From Pseudomonas mosselii (GTDB taxonomy: Bacteria; Pseudomonadota; Gammaproteobacteria; Pseudomonadales; Pseudomonadaceae), in NCBI RefSeq assembly GCF_019823065.1, contig NZ_CP081966.1, positions 2,077,501 to 2,141,500 of the forward strand: a stretch of 64,000 nucleotides of DNA, given 5' to 3'. A model generated the notes under the pieces. It had not been told where the DNA came from and did not search any database. It worked only from the letters and a program-made list of their open reading frames with translations. Positions 37,276 to 45,783 of the stretch are shown piece by piece (within the stretch, counting starts at the first letter, position 1; every line of letters starts with the position of its first letter). The position numbers and the translations under genes are program-made.

Positions 37276-37605
37276 ATGCAATTGACGATCGAACAGTGTG
37301 ATGTCCTGCAACTGTTGGCCTGGCTTCATCTGCGATGTGGACGACCTGACGGTGCGCAAACATTGCTGGAGGTGCTATTGCGGGTTGATCCCGATCACCT
37401 CGCCGGGCGGCGCGCTTCGGTAGTGGCCGCCCTCGAGCTGGGCGACTGGGCGCGCGCCGAGCAGCAGTGCCTGACGCTGCGTGACGCCGGCGAGCAGCAG
37501 GCATCCTTATGGCTGTGCTTGAGCCAGGCGCAGCAGATGGCGGGCCGCCTGGAGCAGGCGCAGGCCACCTTCGCCGAGTACCTGCGACTCAAGGATCAGT
37601 CATGA
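37276..37605 (+). CDS. yscY: YscY-type TPR chaperone of YscX
   Basis: 109 residues with TPR-like repeats ([62 protein letters not shown]). Binds YscX and together they contact the SctV nonamer. Its stop overlaps the sctV start (ATGA). Confidence 0.9.
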   Translation: MQLTIEQCDVLQLLAWLHLRCGRPDGAQTLLEVLLRVDPDHLAGRRASVVAALELGDWARAEQQCLTLRDAGEQQASLWLCLSQAQQMAGRLEQAQATFAEYLRLKDQS

Positions 37606-39701
37606 ACACCTTGACCCGGATGCTCGGCCATGTCGGCGCGCGCAAGGACCTGATGCTGGCGGTGATGCTGCTGGCAGTGGTGTTCATGATGATCCTGCCG
37701 TTGCCGCCGCTGTTGCTGGACCTGCTGATCGCCCTGAACATTACCATCGCCGTGGTGTTGATGATGATGTCGGTGTACGTTGTCTCGCCGCTACATTTCT
37801 CGGTGTTCCCGTCGGTGCTGCTGGTCACCACGCTGTTTCGCCTGGCGCTGTCGATCAGCACCACGCGGATGATCCTGCTGGAGGCCGACGCCGGGCAGAT
37901 CGTGCAGACCTTTGGCGACTTCGTGGTCGGCGGCAACCTGGTGGTGGGCTGCATCCTGTTCCTGATCATCACCATCGTGCAGTTCCTGGTGATCACCAAG
38001 GGTGCCGAGCGGGTGGCGGAGGTCAGCGCGCGGTTTTCCCTCGATGCCATGCCGGGCAAGCAGATGAGCATCGACGGCGACCTGCGCGCCGGGGTCATCG
38101 ACGTCAACGAGGCCCGTTCGCGCCGTGGCGAAGTGGAAAAGGCCAGCCAGATGTACGGGGCCATGGACGGGGCGATGAAGTTCGTCAAGGGCGATGCCAT
38201 CGCCGGTTTGGTGATCATCGTGGTCAACTTGCTGGCTGGGCTGGCCATCGGCGTGATGCAGAAGGGCATGACGGCGGCCGACGCCTTGCAGCTCTACGCG
38301 GTACTCACCGTGGGCGACGGCATGGTCAGCCAAGTGCCGGCGCTGCTCATCGCCATCACCGCGGGCATCATCGTCACCCGCGACGGTGAAGGTGCCCGCG
38401 ACCTGGGGGCGAACATCGGCAGCCAGGTGATGGCGCAGCCCAAGGCCTTATTGATCGGCGGCGCGCTGCTGGCATTGTTCGGTATTATCCCAGGGTTTCC
38501 GACGTTTACTTTCTTCAGCCTGGCGCTGTTGGTTGGCGGCGGTGGCTGGTGGGTAATCCGCCAGCGACGCATCGAGGAGGACGGCCGGCAGCAGAGCGGT
38601 GGCCTGCCGGCGCTGTTGGCCAACGGCGCCGGCGCGCCTACGCTCAAACCAACCGGCAGGGCGAAGTTGGCCGGTGATACACAAGCTTTTGCTCTGACCG
38701 TGCCCTTGCTCATCGATGTGGACAGTGGCCTGCAAGCCGCCCTTGAAGCCGTCTCGCTGAACGACGAGCTGGCGCGGGTGCGCCAGGCGCTGTACCTGGA
38801 TCATGGCGTGCCGTTTCCCGGCATCCGCCTGCGTTTTACCAGCGCGCTTGGCCCCGGCGAGTACCGCATCCTGTTGCAGGAAGTGCCGGTGGCGCGTGGG
38901 CGGCTCATGCCGGAACGGCTACTGGTGCAGGAAAAACCCAGCCAGTTGGCGCTTGTCGGCGTGTCCTATGAGGAAGGCGAAGCCCTGCAGCCGGGGCGTG
39001 TGGCGCTATGGGTGGAGCAGGCGCAGCGTGAGCGCCTGGAGCGCGCCGGGTGCGCCTTCCTGGCGATCGACCAGGTGCTCGCCTGGCATCTTTCGCAGGT
39101 TTTGTGCGAGTACGCCGGGGATTTCATCGGCATCCAGGAGACCCGCTACCTGCTGGAGCAGATGGAGCAGGGCTATGGGGAACTGGTCAAGGAGGTGCAG
39201 CGCATCCTGCCGTTGCAGCGCATCACCGAGGTCTTCCAGCGGCTGGTGGGCGAGGGCATCTCGATCCGCAACATGCGCTCGATTCTCGAGGCTCTCGTGG
39301 AGTGGGGGCAGAAGGAAAAGGATGTGGTGCAGTTGGCCGAATACGTGCGCAGCAGCCTCAAGCGCTACATCTGCTACAAGTACGCCAGCGGCCACAACCT
39401 GCTGCCGGCCTATCTGCTGGACCCTGCGGTCGAGGAGATGATCCGCAGTGGCATCCGCCAGACCAGCGCCGGCAGCTACCTGGCGTTGGAGCCGGCGCAG
39501 AGCGACGCCTTTCTCGCCCAGGTGAAAGCCGTGGTGGGCGACCTGCAGGATGTTCAAGCCAGGCCCGTGCTGGTGGTGTCGATGGATATCCGCCGCTATG
39601 TACGCAAGCTGGTCGAGGGCATCTATTTCGAGCTGCCGGTGCTGTCGTTCCAGGAGCTCACCACGCAGATCAACATCCAGCCGCTGGGGCGAATCGGCTG
39701 A
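37602..39701 (+). CDS. sctV: Type III export gate protein SctV (PcrD)
   Basis: 699 residues from ATG 37602 (YscV/LcrD 704). The N-terminal half has about eight membrane helices with the FHIPEP-family landmarks ([49 protein letters not shown], and [22 protein letters not shown]). The C-terminal half is the cytoplasmic nonameric ring that docks chaperone-substrate pairs. No pcrR-like gene follows; the pcrV promoter comes next. Confidence 0.97.
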   Translation: MNTLTRMLGHVGARKDLMLAVMLLAVVFMMILPLPPLLLDLLIALNITIAVVLMMMSVYVVSPLHFSVFPSVLLVTTLFRLALSISTTRMILLEADAGQIVQTFGDFVVGGNLVVGCILFLIITIVQFLVITKGAERVAEVSARFSLDAMPGKQMSIDGDLRAGVIDVNEARSRRGEVEKASQMYGAMDGAMKFVKGDAIAGLVIIVVNLLAGLAIGVMQKGMTAADALQLYAVLTVGDGMVSQVPALLIAITAGIIVTRDGEGARDLGANIGSQVMAQPKALLIGGALLALFGIIPGFPTFTFFSLALLVGGGGWWVIRQRRIEEDGRQQSGGLPALLANGAGAPTLKPTGRAKLAGDTQAFALTVPLLIDVDSGLQAALEAVSLNDELARVRQALYLDHGVPFPGIRLRFTSALGPGEYRILLQEVPVARGRLMPERLLVQEKPSQLALVGVSYEEGEALQPGRVALWVEQAQRERLERAGCAFLAIDQVLAWHLSQVLCEYAGDFIGIQETRYLLEQMEQGYGELVKEVQRILPLQRITEVFQRLVGEGISIRNMRSILEALVEWGQKEKDVVQLAEYVRSSLKRYICYKYASGHNLLPAYLLDPAVEEMIRSGIRQTSAGSYLALEPAQSDAFLAQVKAVVGDLQDVQARPVLVVSMDIRRYVRKLVEGIYFELPVLSFQELTTQINIQPLGRIG

Positions 39702-39739
39702 CGCTCATCGGGTGTCAGAAAGCGTTATCCGGAAACTAC

Positions 39740-39788
39740 AAAATCGCGGCCGGGCCTGACGGAGCGGTTGTTCGCCCTTCAATAGACT
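39740..39788 (+). promoter_or_regulatory. ExsA-type promoter of the pcrV-pcrH-popB-popD operon
   Basis: AAAA, then GGC, six bases, TGACG, and TAGACT 26 bases on (T to T). It differs from the consensus in having four rather than five bases after AAAA and G for the last A of TGnnA. The spacing to the -10 box is identical to the popN and sctN promoters. It lies in the 131-base gap where pcrG sits in P. aeruginosa. Confidence 0.65.
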
Positions 39789-39833
39789 CATCTGCATGTA
39801 CCCCAAGAAGGGTACCTGGCCAACCGGATACAG

Positions 39834-40808
39834 ATGATGAGCAGTTCTATTGAAGCAAGTAGTCGCCCTGTCCCATTGCCGTATGTAGACCGTGTCGCGC
39901 CGCCGGACACCTGGCAAGACATAAGGCGCCTGGAGGTGATCCTGGATCAACACGGGATCATGGCCATGGGCGGCCAGGGGCAGCCGCTGGACCTGGTACA
40001 TCGAGCGCAGGCCATCGAGCAGTTGTTGGGCCCCGAGGGGCAGGCGCGCCTGGCGCAGAGTCGTCCCTATTTCGAGGGGTTGCTGGCGCGACCGCTGCCT
40101 GAGCAGCATGTCGATGCGCTTTGCCAGTTGCTCGAGGCTTATGCCGGCTGGTTGCCGGGAGCTCCCTTGCAGTTGCAGAACCTGGGTGAGCGCTTGCGCA
40201 TGGACGAGCTGGTGATGGCGGCGATGGGCCTGCGCATGCGCAAGCAGAAGGCCGAACGCACCGAGCTTAGCGAGCAGCTCAGGTGCCTCACGGCGGAGCT
40301 GAAGATCTTCAGCGTGATCCAGTCGAAGGTCAACGTGGTGATGGCTGACAAGGGCACCTTCAAGCTGGAAGACGGTAGTTTCAACCTCTTCGACCGCAAG
40401 CTCTATGACCTCGATGCGGACAGTTGGGAGAAGAGTTTCGAGCGCCGACTGCTCTCGAGCCTGGACACGTTCAAGCCCACCTTCAACGGCTCTGGGGTCG
40501 TCACGGTGCGGCATTTTCTCGAGGGCACGCAATCCGTCACTGCGTCGAGTGCAAGCGGTAGCCGCCTGCACAAGGTCAGTGGGCCGATGACCGATCTGAA
40601 AGCGCAGTACGCCTGGGACAAGGACAACAACCCGTTGGCCAATTTCTCCCAGGCATTGAGCGACCGCACCCGCATCGTCAACGACAAGGTGACCGAACAG
40701 ACCACCCTGCTCAACGACGTGGGTTCGCGCTACACCACCTCCACCGAGGTGATGATGAAGTTCGTCGAGACCTGGTTCTCGATGCTGTCCAAGATTCTGC
40801 AGAACTGA
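39834..40808 (+). CDS. pcrV: Needle-tip protein PcrV/LcrV
   Basis: 324 residues (PcrV 294, LcrV about 326). The C-terminal coiled-coil helix KDNNPLANFSQALSDRTRIVNDKV and TTLLNDVGSRYTTSTEVMMKF is diagnostic of the V antigen. It forms the pentameric tip needed to insert the PopB/PopD translocon. A second ATG at 39837 is equally usable. There is no PcrG/LcrG gene upstream, which normally encodes its cytoplasmic chaperone and regulator. Confidence 0.92.
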   Translation: MMSSSIEASSRPVPLPYVDRVAPPDTWQDIRRLEVILDQHGIMAMGGQGQPLDLVHRAQAIEQLLGPEGQARLAQSRPYFEGLLARPLPEQHVDALCQLLEAYAGWLPGAPLQLQNLGERLRMDELVMAAMGLRMRKQKAERTELSEQLRCLTAELKIFSVIQSKVNVVMADKGTFKLEDGSFNLFDRKLYDLDADSWEKSFERRLLSSLDTFKPTFNGSGVVTVRHFLEGTQSVTASSASGSRLHKVSGPMTDLKAQYAWDKDNNPLANFSQALSDRTRIVNDKVTEQTTLLNDVGSRYTTSTEVMMKFVETWFSMLSKILQN

Positions 40809-40816
40809 GGTAGGAG

Positions 40817-41323
40817 ATGACAGTAGTACAACAGATGGCCGGCGGCGATGCTGATGCCAACAACGTCGATGCGATCGAGCGCTTCTTCGGCGATGGCGGC
40901 ACATTCGCCATGCTGCGCGGGGTTTGCGTGGCACAACTGGAAACGCTTTATGCCCAAGCGTTCAACTTCTACCAGGCGGGACGGCTGGAGGATGCGCTGA
41001 CGATGTTCAAGGGGCTGGCGGCACTCAACCACTACGATCCCCGGGCGTTTCTGGGCGTGGCAGGTGCCTACCAGGCCCTTGAGCGCTACCAGGATGCATT
41101 GCCGGCCTATGCCTATGGCGCGATGCTCGCGCCGCAGGACCCGCGTTTCACCTTCCATGCCGCTCAATGCCACCAGCACCTGGGCGACCTTGCCTCGGCG
41201 CGCAGCGGTTACGAACAGGCGCAGATCCTGGCGGTGGACAGCGAACATGCCGGTCTGGCAGGTCAGGCACAGGTGCTGCTTGAGGCCCTGCAGCAGAAGG
41301 AGGGCGCACGTCATGCGAGCTGA
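40817..41323 (+). CDS. pcrH: Translocator chaperone PcrH/LcrH (SycD)
   Basis: 168 residues, class II TPR chaperone with three tandem repeats (ETLYAQAFNFYQAGRLEDALTMFKGLAAL; PRAFLGVAGAYQALERYQDAL; PRFTFHAAQCHQHLGDLASA). It holds PopB and PopD in the cytoplasm. Its 3' end overlaps popB by 11 bases. Confidence 0.95.
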   Translation: MTVVQQMAGGDADANNVDAIERFFGDGGTFAMLRGVCVAQLETLYAQAFNFYQAGRLEDALTMFKGLAALNHYDPRAFLGVAGAYQALERYQDALPAYAYGAMLAPQDPRFTFHAAQCHQHLGDLASARSGYEQAQILAVDSEHAGLAGQAQVLLEALQQKEGARHAS

Positions 41324-42473
41324 ACTTCTTCCTGTGGAGCAGCCGCTCCTGATGCCGGCTGAAATCGAATCGGAACCGCGTCTGCCGGGTGCGGCGATCC
41401 AGTTGCCCGGCGAGACCGGCACACCGTCCAGAATCGCAACGATCAAGCAGGACATGAATGTCCGGCTGGATCCTCCGGCGCCACTGGCGACGGGACAGCT
41501 ACAGGGGCAGGTAGTCGACAAGCTGTTCGACGCCGAAGGCCTCATGCAACCGGTGCTGGTCGCGGTACCCGATGTCGGGGCACTGATACTTGGGCAGCTC
41601 GCCGGGGACATCTCCGACGCTGAGTTGGATATTCGCCTCACCGAACTGCTGAGCCAGTTGGGTGCTCGGCAGACCGAGCTGAATCTGCAGCAGGTACGTC
41701 AGCTCACCGAGCAGAACCGCCAGCAGATGGCGCTCAACGCGCAAAAGATGGAGGAGGTGGCCCAGCGACACCGGGATGCTGGCACGGCGAGCGTGTTCGC
41801 CAAGGTTTTTGGCTGGGCCGCCGCCATCGTCTCCATCGTGGTGGGGACCGTCATGGTCGCCACCGGCCTGGGCGCCGTCGCGGGCGCGCTGATGATCGCC
41901 GGTGGCGTCATGGGCGTGGTGTCCATGTCGTTGAACCAGGCCGCCGAGGACGGGCACATCTCCAAGGAGGTAATGAAGTACCTCGGGCCGGTGCTGATGG
42001 CGGTGGAAGTCGCCCTGGCGCTGGCCTCGGTGGTGCTGACCTGCGGCGGTAGCCTCGCGGTGGTCGCTGCCCGGGTGGCCGGCAAGGTGAGTGGCAAGGT
42101 CGCTCAGGCGGTCCTGTCGGTGGGCCAGAAGATCCAGAGCGTCGCCTCCACCGGTGTCATCTCGACCGCCAGCGCGGGCACCCAGGCCAAGCTACAGATG
42201 ACCCTGACAGGCGCCAGCATGGCGACCACCACGCTGTCCAGCGCCGGGCAGGCGGCCAGTTCGATCATGCAGGGGCTGGCGTTGCGCAGCGAGGCCCAGC
42301 TGGCGGAGATGCGCCTGCTGCTGGACCAGGGACACAGTTTTCTCGAGCAGTTGGCCAAGGCGCTGGAACAACTGCTCGCGGGGAAGGAGCAACGCTTCGA
42401 ACAACTGCTGGAACTGTTGAACAACCGCAGCAAAGCCTGCGCCGATATTGCTTGCCGAAACGTCATTGCCTGA
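41313..42473 (+). CDS. popB: Translocon pore protein PopB/YopB
   Basis: 386 residues from ATG 41313 (PopB 390). Two long hydrophobic hairpin helices, around residues 165-215 (WAAAIVSIVVGTVMVATGLG, ALMIAGGVMGVV) and 225-260 (VEVALALASVVLTCGGSLAVV), flanked by coiled coils, as in YopB. It inserts into the host membrane with PopD. The longer in-frame ORF from 41064 lies inside pcrH and is not real. Confidence 0.94.
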   Translation: MRAELLPVEQPLLMPAEIESEPRLPGAAIQLPGETGTPSRIATIKQDMNVRLDPPAPLATGQLQGQVVDKLFDAEGLMQPVLVAVPDVGALILGQLAGDISDAELDIRLTELLSQLGARQTELNLQQVRQLTEQNRQQMALNAQKMEEVAQRHRDAGTASVFAKVFGWAAAIVSIVVGTVMVATGLGAVAGALMIAGGVMGVVSMSLNQAAEDGHISKEVMKYLGPVLMAVEVALALASVVLTCGGSLAVVAARVAGKVSGKVAQAVLSVGQKIQSVASTGVISTASAGTQAKLQMTLTGASMATTTLSSAGQAASSIMQGLALRSEAQLAEMRLLLDQGHSFLEQLAKALEQLLAGKEQRFEQLLELLNNRSKACADIACRNVIA

Positions 42474-42487
42474 TCAAGGAGTCAATC

Positions 42488-43309
42488 ATGAGTCTGTCTA
42501 TTTCCACTATTGATCATTCGTCCCACGTGAATGCCCAACTGCCGGTCACCGAGGGGCAGAAGGTTGGGCAGCCGCTGTGGGCGATGCTGGCCATGCCCGG
42601 TGCAGCGACGAGCGCGGCATTTGCCGAGAAGCAAGGGCGGGTAAGCCTGGATACGCCGCAGGCTACGCCCTGCAGCCAGGACCTGGAGAGCCTGCTGGCG
42701 ATTCTCCGAGCCGCCATGCAGGTGCGCGATGGCAATGCGCAGGGGCGCAGGACCCAGGCCGAAGTCAGCGTGCTGGCGAGCAAGGAACAGATCGGCTGGA
42801 TGAGAACCGCCAGCAATGCGCTGTTCGCCTCGGCGGCTGTCAGCGGTGCATTGGGTATGTTCACCCTGGTCAGCGGTACCACCGGGATGCTCAAAAATCT
42901 GGGGGATGCGCGGACTATCAAGGGAGTGGAGCAAGCCAGTCATGCTGCCGAGTTTGCCAAGCCCGGTGAGGTGACGATGGCCTCAAAGAAGCTGATCGCC
43001 GAGAACCGTATCGAGGTCAAGCATCTGCAGAACGGCATCGACACCCGCAATACCACATTGCACACGCTCAATGGCGTGGCCCAGAGTGGCGCAGCCTTCG
43101 GCACGGGCATCGCCCATGCCATCAAGTCGTTGCAGGATGTCTGGGCCAAGGAGCAGGAGCTTGAGGCGGCGGTTGCCGGTAACCAGAAGGAGTTGTTCCA
43201 GCGCTGTACCGATGATTTGGCGAAGATGATCGACCAGGTGCGTCAGCTGATCCAGGAAATCCTGCGCAATGACAACCAGGGGCTCAGGGCTGCTGGCATC
43301 ATGGCCTGA
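42488..43309 (+). CDS. popD: Translocon pore protein PopD/YopD
   Basis: 273 residues from ATG 42488 (AAGGAG eight bases upstream; PopD 295, YopD 306). One hydrophobic segment (ALFASAAVSGALGMFTLVSG, about residues 115-135) and a C-terminal amphipathic helix (KMIDQVRQLIQEILRNDNQG). Partner of PopB in the pore. A clear terminator follows. Confidence 0.92.
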   Translation: MSLSISTIDHSSHVNAQLPVTEGQKVGQPLWAMLAMPGAATSAAFAEKQGRVSLDTPQATPCSQDLESLLAILRAAMQVRDGNAQGRRTQAEVSVLASKEQIGWMRTASNALFASAAVSGALGMFTLVSGTTGMLKNLGDARTIKGVEQASHAAEFAKPGEVTMASKKLIAENRIEVKHLQNGIDTRNTTLHTLNGVAQSGAAFGTGIAHAIKSLQDVWAKEQELEAAVAGNQKELFQRCTDDLAKMIDQVRQLIQEILRNDNQGLRAAGIMA

Positions 43310-43339
43310 GAAGACCCGGTTTCTTGAAGGATGTTAGAC

Positions 43340-43370
43340 GCCGCAAGGGTCCAGGCTCTTGCGGCTTTTT
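43340..43370 (+). terminator. Rho-independent terminator after popD
   Basis: GCCGCAAG, ten-base loop, CTTGCGGC, then TTTTT. The perfect 8-bp GC-rich stem with a T-tract ends the pcrV-popD transcript and separates it from the effector gene, which has its own promoter. Confidence 0.88.
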
Positions 43371-43422
43371 CATGCTTGCGTATCAACCAATACCGTGCCA
43401 TCACACCAACGCCGAAAAGTGC

Positions 43423-43472
43423 AAAAAAGGCGATAAGGGCTGATGGGGCCTGATGTGCAGCGCCAGTATCGT
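43423..43472 (+). promoter_or_regulatory. ExsA-type promoter of the candidate effector gene
   Basis: A6 tract, then GAT (consensus GnC), six bases, TGATG (consensus TGnnA) and TATCGT at the same 26-base distance. Two consensus positions are missed but the geometry is kept exactly. The predicted start point near 43480 leaves a leader of about 110 bases before ATG 43589. Confidence 0.55.
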
Positions 43473-43588
43473 TTGCTCAGCTTCCACCATGCTGGAGGCA
43501 AATTACTGCGGAGAAGACTTTTGTTCTTGCTGGAGTGAGAGCGGTCTTTTCCACAAGTTAAACGATGCTGCAAGAAGAGGTTTGCACG

Positions 43589-44797
43589 ATGATTGAATCG
43601 GTTTCAACCAGTTGGGTGTGTGGCGCCGACCTGGACCCCGTCAACGCGGGCAGTGACTGCAAAGAGGTAAAAACCAGCGAAACGGCGCAGCGCCTGGCAC
43701 GTCACGAGGAACCGCAGAAGCATGGCATCCTGATGCGCCTATTCATCGCGATTGCCGAGTTCCTCGGCTTTCGTTCCAGTGTGGCGACGGGGGGCGCGCA
43801 GGCCGCGGATTCGACGTCGGACGTGATGCGCTCTTTGAACGAGCAGGTGGCCAAGGGGCTGCCGGATGTCATGAGGTCGCAGGCCAACGGGATACTGGCG
43901 AAGCAGGAGCATCTGCCCACCGAGCAGTTCATGACCAGTTACACGGAACAGCTCACGGGTAGCAATATCATGCGTAACGCCAACTGCCTGTTGTCGAATA
44001 TCGACATGCTGGGCAAGCTTGTGCCTGAGCTTAAGGTCGAGACAAGTATTAACAAGGTCGATATTGTCGGTGGGTACACCCTGATTGCAGCCCAGTCTCC
44101 GGACAGTATCGCGCTTATGCAGAACGACTCGATGGCTGCCGCCAAGGTGCTCGATGCGTTAATTTTCCTGGCCTCGCGATTTGCCGAGTTTCCGGATCCC
44201 GAGCAAGTGGGGGCTGAAGCGGTGGTGGAGTTTGTCAAAGAGGTCGATGCCGAGTTCATCGAACGGTTCGCCCAGAAGCCTGATCCAGTGGCGCCAGTTG
44301 TCGTGGGGGATGCAAGCGACCATACCCATCCGGTGGTGGCCGGCACATTAGCCCAAGCGAGCGCGGCACGGCCTGTGGAGCCTGAAGTGGCTTATCACGC
44401 GACGACCATCGAACAGTCTGATCCGGTAACGTCGCTCCAGGCCGTCAAGCTCGACTTTGTCAAGATTGATGATGAGGTCGCTCTGCCTACGCGTAATGAC
44501 TTCAACGCGACCATCCATTCGCTACAGCGGCCGGCTAGTCCGCTCTCGCAGTCGTTCGAGCACCTGGAGCATCTTGCCGAAAAGGGCAGTGCTGCCGAAA
44601 AGGCAATTGCTTCAATGGTCCTGGACCACACGGCGGTGGGGCAGTCCCACTCCTTCGGCGACCTCTTCGGGCAGCGTAAACTGGAGCCCAATCTGTTGCA
44701 GTTCCACACCGCGCAATCGTTCATGGACACGTTGCAGAATAAGCTGGACAAGGCAGGGCGCCTACTTGGCAACCTGCAGGCTGCCAACGCGGCTTGA
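43589..44797 (+). CDS. Candidate type III effector with ExoS/YopE-like N-terminus and new C-terminus
   Basis: 402 residues from ATG 43589 (AAGAGG nine bases upstream; ATG 43565 lacks one). Residues 1-30 are polar, like a secretion signal. Residues 29-60 (SETAQRLARHEEP, then ILMRLFIAIAEFLGF) recall the ExoS chaperone-binding and membrane-localising region. Residues about 90-200 can be laid along the ExoS/YopE RhoGAP domain: GSNIMRNANCLLSNI parallels the ExoS arginine-finger segment, making Arg129 the candidate finger, but the usual QWGT motif is not evident. Residues about 235-402 resemble nothing I know; no ADP-ribosyltransferase STS or ExE motif is present. It follows popD behind its own ExsA-type promoter. 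Secretion and activity are inferences. Confidence 0.72.
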   Translation: MIESVSTSWVCGADLDPVNAGSDCKEVKTSETAQRLARHEEPQKHGILMRLFIAIAEFLGFRSSVATGGAQAADSTSDVMRSLNEQVAKGLPDVMRSQANGILAKQEHLPTEQFMTSYTEQLTGSNIMRNANCLLSNIDMLGKLVPELKVETSINKVDIVGGYTLIAAQSPDSIALMQNDSMAAAKVLDALIFLASRFAEFPDPEQVGAEAVVEFVKEVDAEFIERFAQKPDPVAPVVVGDASDHTHPVVAGTLAQASAARPVEPEVAYHATTIEQSDPVTSLQAVKLDFVKIDDEVALPTRNDFNATIHSLQRPASPLSQSFEHLEHLAEKGSAAEKAIASMVLDHTAVGQSHSFGDLFGQRKLEPNLLQFHTAQSFMDTLQNKLDKAGRLLGNLQAANAA

Positions 44798-44806
44798 GCG
44801 TAACAC

Positions 44807-44832
44807 TGGCTGAGGCCTTCGGGCTTCAGCCA
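44807..44832 (+). terminator. Strong hairpin after the effector gene
   Basis: TGGCTGAGGCC, UUCG-type loop, GGCTTCAGCCA: an 11-bp stem with a very stable tetraloop, ten bases past the effector stop. There is no clear T-tract on the plus strand, so it is terminator-like rather than a classical terminator. It marks the right edge of the island, before the convergent copper genes. Confidence 0.6.
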
Positions 44833-44851
44833 GCCCTTCGAATCCCTCCGA

Positions 44852-45289
44852 TCACCCTGTGTGAAACCCGCCCAGGGTGATCATTGCCACCACGATATAG
44901 CGCCCGCCCTTGGCCAGGGTGACCAGCAGTACGAAACGCCAGAACGGCTCGCGCATGATCCCGGCGATCAAAGTCAGCGGGTCGCCGATCACCGGCATCC
45001 AGCTCAGCAGCAGCGACCACTGGCCCCAGCGCTGGTAGCGTTGCTGGGCGCGTTCCAGCTGGCTGGCGCTGAACGGAAACCAGCGGCGTTCGCGCAGGTG
45101 ATCGACGGCCCGGCCCAGCAGCCAGTTGACGATGGAACCGAGCACATTGCCGAGGGTGGCCACCAGCAGCAGAGTTGCCCAGGCACTCGGTTCGCGAATC
45201 AGCAGTCCGACCAGCACCGCTTCGGACTGCAGCGGCAACAAGGTGGCGGCGCCGAAGGCGCTGAGGAACAGCGCCCCAAGGCTGAGCAT
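44852..45289 (-). CDS. YqaA/DedA-like small membrane protein
   Basis: 145 residues with four to five hydrophobic segments and the SNARE-associated/DedA-type re-entrant pattern (GNVLGSIVNWLLGRAVD; WMPVIGDPLTLIAGIMREPFWRFVLLV). The YqaA subfamily's role is unknown; DedA relatives affect lipid carriers and membrane potential. Its start shares one base with the DUF411 stop (TGATG), so it is translated with the copper genes. Confidence 0.88.
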   Translation of the reverse strand: MLSLGALFLSAFGAATLLPLQSEAVLVGLLIREPSAWATLLLVATLGNVLGSIVNWLLGRAVDHLRERRWFPFSASQLERAQQRYQRWGQWSLLLSWMPVIGDPLTLIAGIMREPFWRFVLLVTLAKGGRYIVVAMITLGGFHTG

Positions 45290-45717
45290 CAGTAGCTGGC
45301 GACCACGGTATCCTGGCCATCCAGGGTCACGCCGATGACTTGGTAGGCGTCCTTATGGTCACCCATCTCCATGCCCGGCGAACCCATGGGCATGCCCGGT
45401 ACCGCGATACCCTTGAGGTCGTTGCGCCTGGCCAGCAGGCGTACCTGTTCGGCCGGCACATGGCCTTCGACGAACTTGCCGTCGATCACCCCGGTGTGGC
45501 ACGACGCCAGGCGTGGCTCGACGCCCAGGCGTTGCTTGACCGCGCTCATGTTCGGTTCGACATGGTCGTTGACGGTGAAACCGTTGTCGCTCAGGTGCTT
45601 GATCCATTCCTTGCAGCAACCGCAGTTGGGATCGCGGTAGACATCGATGGTCTCGGCGGCCTGGGCCAGGCCGGTGACGGCCAGCAGGCCGAGGGTGAGC
45701 AGGTGTTTGCGCAGCAT
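45289..45717 (-). CDS. DUF411 periplasmic metal-binding protein (CopG-like)
   Basis: 142 residues from ATG 45717 with GGAGCTCC upstream. A signal peptide ends near GLAQAAET. The mature protein has a thioredoxin-like DPNCGCCKEWIKHL motif plus a later Cys (LASCHTG) and Met-rich GMPMGSPGMEMG, suited to Cu(I) binding. DUF411 proteins accompany cop operons and help in periplasmic copper handling. Longer in-frame starts are unlikely. Confidence 0.88.
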   Translation of the reverse strand: MLRKHLLTLGLLAVTGLAQAAETIDVYRDPNCGCCKEWIKHLSDNGFTVNDHVEPNMSAVKQRLGVEPRLASCHTGVIDGKFVEGHVPAEQVRLLARRNDLKGIAVPGMPMGSPGMEMGDHKDAYQVIGVTLDGQDTVVASY

Positions 45718-45783
45718 GGTGGAGCTCCTGTGAAACAGCATGATTCATTGGCCAGGTGGCGGCCTGGTGGGAGCGCCTGTGCT

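Noticed and set aside
20885..44797. Classification as SPI-2, SPI-1 or Hrp type III system
   Set aside because: YscX, YscY, YscG, TyeA-like Pcr1 and an LcrV-type tip protein are specific to the Ysc family, and ExsA is of the Psc type.
43589..44797. ADP-ribosyltransferase activity in the candidate effector, as in ExoS/ExoT
   Set aside because: No STS or ExE motif and no resemblance in the C-terminal part.
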